NCBI GenBank assembly: GCA_963707465.1
Contig: CAVPQK010000011.1
Span: forward strand, 682,001-746,000
DNA from: Bog-159 sp963707465
GTDB taxonomy: Bacteria > Acidobacteriota > Terriglobia > Bryobacterales > Bryobacteraceae
Direction of reading: 5' to 3'
DNA length: 64,000 bases
The first letter of the stretch is position 1. Each line of letters starts with the position of its first letter. The notes under the pieces were generated by a model, which was given only the letters and a program-made list of their open reading frames with translations, did not search any database and was not told the origin of the DNA. A program made the translations under genes and the position numbers. This document shows positions 61,607 through 64,000 of the stretch, piece after piece.

Positions 61607-61922
61607 ACAGCAGCTTTCCTTCGCGGATCACGGTCGCCGGCAGCGATGCCCTAACGTAGGCCGCCCGGCGTTCGAAATCGGTCTGCCGCCACGGTATCAC
61701 GTCCTTCGGCATGCCCAATCCGGAGAGCCGCGAATATACCTCGGTGCTGCGCATCGTCGATTCGGGCGTATCATCGGGCACCACCACCAGAAAATCCAGG
61801 TCGCTATCCGGCCCCGCTTCGTCCCGAGCCTCCGAGCCGAACAGGTAGACGCGGGCCGGCCGGCAAAACTCTACCAGGCGCCGCGTCATTTCTTCGATCA
61901 CTTCCTGTTTCGTGAGTTGCAT
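61593..61922 (-). CDS. Nucleotidyltransferase-domain protein (antitoxin partner)
   Basis: A 109-residue NTase. ARVYLFGSEARDEAGPDSDL and DLDFLVVVPD contain the GSxAR and DxD motifs. After this is a helical tail (TMRSTEVYSRLSGLGMPKDV). The pair with the HEPN gene downstream is the NTase/HEPN module, here with an overlap of 4-14 bases. The reading frame is intact, unlike the HEPN gene. The ATG at 61922 has no strong ribosome site. Confidence 0.85.
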   Translation of the reverse strand: MQLTKQEVIEEMTRRLVEFCRPARVYLFGSEARDEAGPDSDLDFLVVVPDDTPESTMRSTEVYSRLSGLGMPKDVIPWRQTDFERRAAYVRASLPATVIREGKLLYESA

Positions 61923-61951
61923 AGGATGGTCGTCCTCCGCTCCCGAATCAG

Positions 61952-62764
61952 TTACAACACGTCCGCGAACCCGCGCTTCATATGCCGGAAGAACAGCCCG
62001 CCCGCCAGGAACATCGCCAGCGCGAAAACGGCCACAATCCCCAGTTCATCCAGCCTGGGCCATTGACCGGAGAGCAGCAGCTCGCGATAGGCGCGCACCA
62101 GGTACGCCAGCGGATTGCCCGCCAGCAGGAACCGCAGCCGCGGCGGGAACTGCTGCTCGGTGATGAAAATCGGCGTCAGCCAAAACCAGAACGTCAGGAT
62201 CACCGTCAGCACCTGCGCGGTGTCCCGCAGATAGACTTGCAGGCTGGCCAGGATCCACCCCAATCCCACGGCGAACATCCCCAGCAGCAGCATGTACACG
62301 GGCAGCAGCATCAGTCCGGGACTTATATGGTTCAGCCAGATGCTTACCGCGGCTACCGCCAGTCCGAGCGCGATCAAGTGGCTCACCAGTGAGGAGAGGA
62401 AAATTGAAACCGGCACCATCTCGGCCGGAAACACGGTCTTGGTGATCAGGCTGGCCTGTTCCGGCAGGCTCGACGCGGACCGCTGCACGGTTTCGCTGAA
62501 CAGCAGCCAGGGCAGCATGCCGGCGAAAAGAAACAGAGGATAGCTGTCGGTCACCTCGCCGGCCGGCATCTGCTGGTGCAGACAGATGCTGAACACGAAG
62601 GTCCAGCTCGCCAGCAGCACCAGCGGATGGATGATCCCCCATATCCAGCCGACCGCCGACCCCACGAAGCGCTGCTGGAAATCCCGCCGCACCAGTTGGA
62701 ATAGCAGGCTGCGCCGCTCCACCAGATTTCGCAGAAAAAGGGTTCCCGGAAGTATATAGGACAT
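61952..62764 (-). CDS. ABC-2 permease of polysaccharide export (Wzm/TagG type)
   Basis: About 270 residues from ATG 62764, preceded by GGGGG; a longer frame to 62815 exists. RNLVERRSLLFQLVRRDFQQ, RFVGSAVGWIWGIIHPLVLL and the six hydrophobic spans ending AMFLAGGLFFRHMKRGFADVL match the O-antigen/teichoic-acid export permease family. The ATPase partner (Wzt/TagH) is not in the window downstream; the next genes are a toxin-antitoxin pair. It likely exports a surface glycan. Confidence 0.88.
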   Translation of the reverse strand: MSYILPGTLFLRNLVERRSLLFQLVRRDFQQRFVGSAVGWIWGIIHPLVLLASWTFVFSICLHQQMPAGEVTDSYPLFLFAGMLPWLLFSETVQRSASSLPEQASLITKTVFPAEMVPVSIFLSSLVSHLIALGLAVAAVSIWLNHISPGLMLLPVYMLLLGMFAVGLGWILASLQVYLRDTAQVLTVILTFWFWLTPIFITEQQFPPRLRFLLAGNPLAYLVRAYRELLLSGQWPRLDELGIVAVFALAMFLAGGLFFRHMKRGFADVL

Positions 62765-62924
62765 TGCCCCCAAGGACACACTATCAATTTTTTCAACAAC
62801 TTGCAAGCAAAACATTCGCTTGACACGGCTGTGTAGGTCCTGTTACATTCACCTTTCGCCAATCCTAATAGCCCTCCGGACCGGGCAAAGGGACTTCTGT
62901 TTGCCGGGCCCGGATGAGAAGACT

Positions 62925-63803
62925 ATGCAGCAGAACTATTTCATTTTGGTGTTGGCCCATTCCCTGCGCGGAAAACTGCGGCGCGTTCGCGTCCCGCTGA
63001 AAGTGGTCTACGCCGTGATGGTATTGGCCCTGCTCGGCTGCATCTCGATCTTCGGCTTCATATCCAGTTACGCGCGCATGGCCTGGAAGGTTGCAAACTA
63101 CAACGCCTTACGCAATGAAGTGGAAGCCCTGCGCACCCGTTATCAACGCCTGCAGAAGGTGACCAACCAGACCGACCAGCAGATGGCCAGCCTCGAAATG
63201 TTCGCGAACGAAGTTTCGGTCGCCTATGGTATCAAGCAGAAACTGGAAGGCCCCGCCGGGATCGCGGCGGAAGGGCGCTTGCTGCCCACCTATTCCGATT
63301 CCGTGGCGGCCTATCGTGTGCTGCGCAGTTACCATCGCGCCGAGAACGGCTTCGCGCGCCGCTTTCACACCAACGTGCAGCCCAGTATCTGGCCCGTCGA
63401 GGGCCGCCTGATGGGCGGCTACGGCGTGCGTACGGATCCGTTCTCCGGTGAGGGCGCCATGCACACGGGTGTGGACATCTCAGCGCCCACCGGTACTCCC
63501 GTGCGCACCACTGCCGACGGAGTTGTGACTTTTGCCGCATGGAACAGCGGTTACGGCCAGTTGGTGATTGTGGATCATGGCGGAGGGATTGAAACATATT
63601 ACGCGCACCTTTCCCGCTTCGCGGTTGTCGAGGGGCAGGAAGTCCGGCGTGGCGATCAGGTCGGCGCGGTGGGCAGCACCGGGCGCGTGACGGCACCGCA
63701 TTTGCATTATGAAGTGCGCATAGGCGGCGCTCCCGTGAATCCCCATCCGTACCTGGCGCGGGCCGGCGTGGTGCAGATGGTCAAGAAGGATTTTCCGTTC
63801 TGA
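62925..63803 (+). CDS. M23-family peptidase (LytM-type), membrane-anchored
   Basis: A 292-residue protein from ATG 62925 (GAGAAG upstream). One membrane span (VVYAVMVLALLGCISIFGFI, about residues 28-47) is followed by a coiled coil (NEVEALRTRYQRLQKVTN) and a LytM domain. The zinc ligands are His180 and Asp184 in HTGVDIS and His261 in HLHYEV; His228 in YYAHLS is also in place. All are present, so it should be an active peptidoglycan endopeptidase or a regulator of one. Confidence 0.92.
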   Translation: MQQNYFILVLAHSLRGKLRRVRVPLKVVYAVMVLALLGCISIFGFISSYARMAWKVANYNALRNEVEALRTRYQRLQKVTNQTDQQMASLEMFANEVSVAYGIKQKLEGPAGIAAEGRLLPTYSDSVAAYRVLRSYHRAENGFARRFHTNVQPSIWPVEGRLMGGYGVRTDPFSGEGAMHTGVDISAPTGTPVRTTADGVVTFAAWNSGYGQLVIVDHGGGIETYYAHLSRFAVVEGQEVRRGDQVGAVGSTGRVTAPHLHYEVRIGGAPVNPHPYLARAGVVQMVKKDFPF

Positions 63804-63830
63804 CGCCTGTGCGGCGTCGCTGAGGTGCCC

Positions 63831-64000
63831 ATGAAGTCCTTCTATTTCCGCCTCGCCGCGGCCGCTGTTGGCGTCATGCTATTGACCTCGGCCTACCACC
63901 GCCTGAATTCTTCCGCCCTGATGGCCGAAGCGGCCAACCGGTTTCTGGCTTCTCTGACACCCGATCAACGCACCAAGGCCACCTTCGCCTTCGCAGAGGA
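63831..64000 (+). CDS. DUF3500 domain protein, 3' end outside window
   Basis: The frame from ATG 63831 is open to the window edge. After a signal-like segment (LAAAAVGVMLLTS) comes NRFLASLTPDQRTKATFAF, the typical opening of DUF3500 proteins, exported proteins of unknown function. It starts 27 bases after the M23 peptidase stop. Only 56 residues are visible. Confidence 0.7.
   Translation, partial: MKSFYFRLAAAAVGVMLLTSAYHRLNSSALMAEAANRFLASLTPDQRTKATFAFAE

Noticed and set aside
1..64000. General assembly error as the explanation for frameshifts
   Set aside because: Not fully excluded, but more than 20 long conserved genes are intact and the shifts cluster in toxin and island genes; raw reads would decide.
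1..64000. tRNA, rRNA or CRISPR arrays
   Set aside because: I looked for T-arm-like GGTTCGAATCC motifs and for regularly spaced short repeats and found none that held up.

Overview
The window reads as a chromosomal segment of a GC-rich acidobacterium, most likely of the Solibacter/Bryobacter group. I infer this from a protein with a TIGR03437-type (Solibacter) C-terminal domain, two TIGR03436-type acidobacterial VWA proteins, a DUF4331-TPR-TPR operon, a GloVer/TIGR03803 repeat protein, a cytochrome c/copper-monooxygenase-like protein and many secreted proteins. I see no rRNA, tRNA, CRISPR array or complete insertion sequence.

Layout. 1-9 kb: remains of an MNT/HepT toxin-antitoxin pair, a PQQ-type beta-propeller protein, an outer-membrane barrel, a VapBC pair with a leaderless-looking promoter, a DUF4331-TPR-TPR operon, a decayed secreted-protein remnant and a pentapeptide-repeat protein. 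9-16 kb: an AddB/AddA-like helicase-nuclease pair joined by a GTGA overlap. 16-24 kb: secreted Ig-like and hypothetical proteins with clear terminators and a structured 5' leader. 24-27 kb: a heat-shock operon dnaK-dnaJ-hspR (no grpE) whose promoter carries a HAIR-like HspR site. 27-33 kb: CbiX-like chelatase, a zinc-ribbon membrane protein, an HTH-like/TIR-like pair broken by an amber codon, a DUF2293 protein and an ABC transporter. 33-37.4 kb: the conserved cluster ffh-rpsP-khpA-rimM-trmD-rplS-rnhB.

37.4-46.1 kb is the most unusual part. A segment of about 8.6 kb is flanked by two direct repeats of about 97 bp, each copying the 5' end and upstream region of ffh. The right copy holds a 13-codon ffh remnant. 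Inside are a truncated glycosyltransferase-like gene, a Tat-exported Cys-type sulfatase with a G10 tract near its start, a GloVer-repeat protein, a parvulin-type isomerase, a formylglycine-generating enzyme with both active-site cysteines, and two sugar-metabolism-type genes that each carry a one-base homopolymer frameshift. The sulfatase and its maturase form a self-sufficient set.

46-64 kb: VWA proteins, a response regulator, an M61 peptidase, mutY coupled to an S24-peptidase protein, a KDG-kinase-like sugar kinase, an exported protein with three RidA-like modules, a GH5 glycosidase flanked by two Flp-type pilin genes, a methyltransferase, a hydrolase, two more damaged NTase/HEPN modules, a cytochrome/redoxin operon, a polysaccharide-export ABC permease, an M23 peptidase and the start of a DUF3500 protein.

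Every HEPN/HepT gene in the window (three of three) is frameshifted, while all long housekeeping genes are intact. This points to real decay of accessory genes rather than general sequencing error, although several indels sit in homopolymers and need raw-read confirmation.
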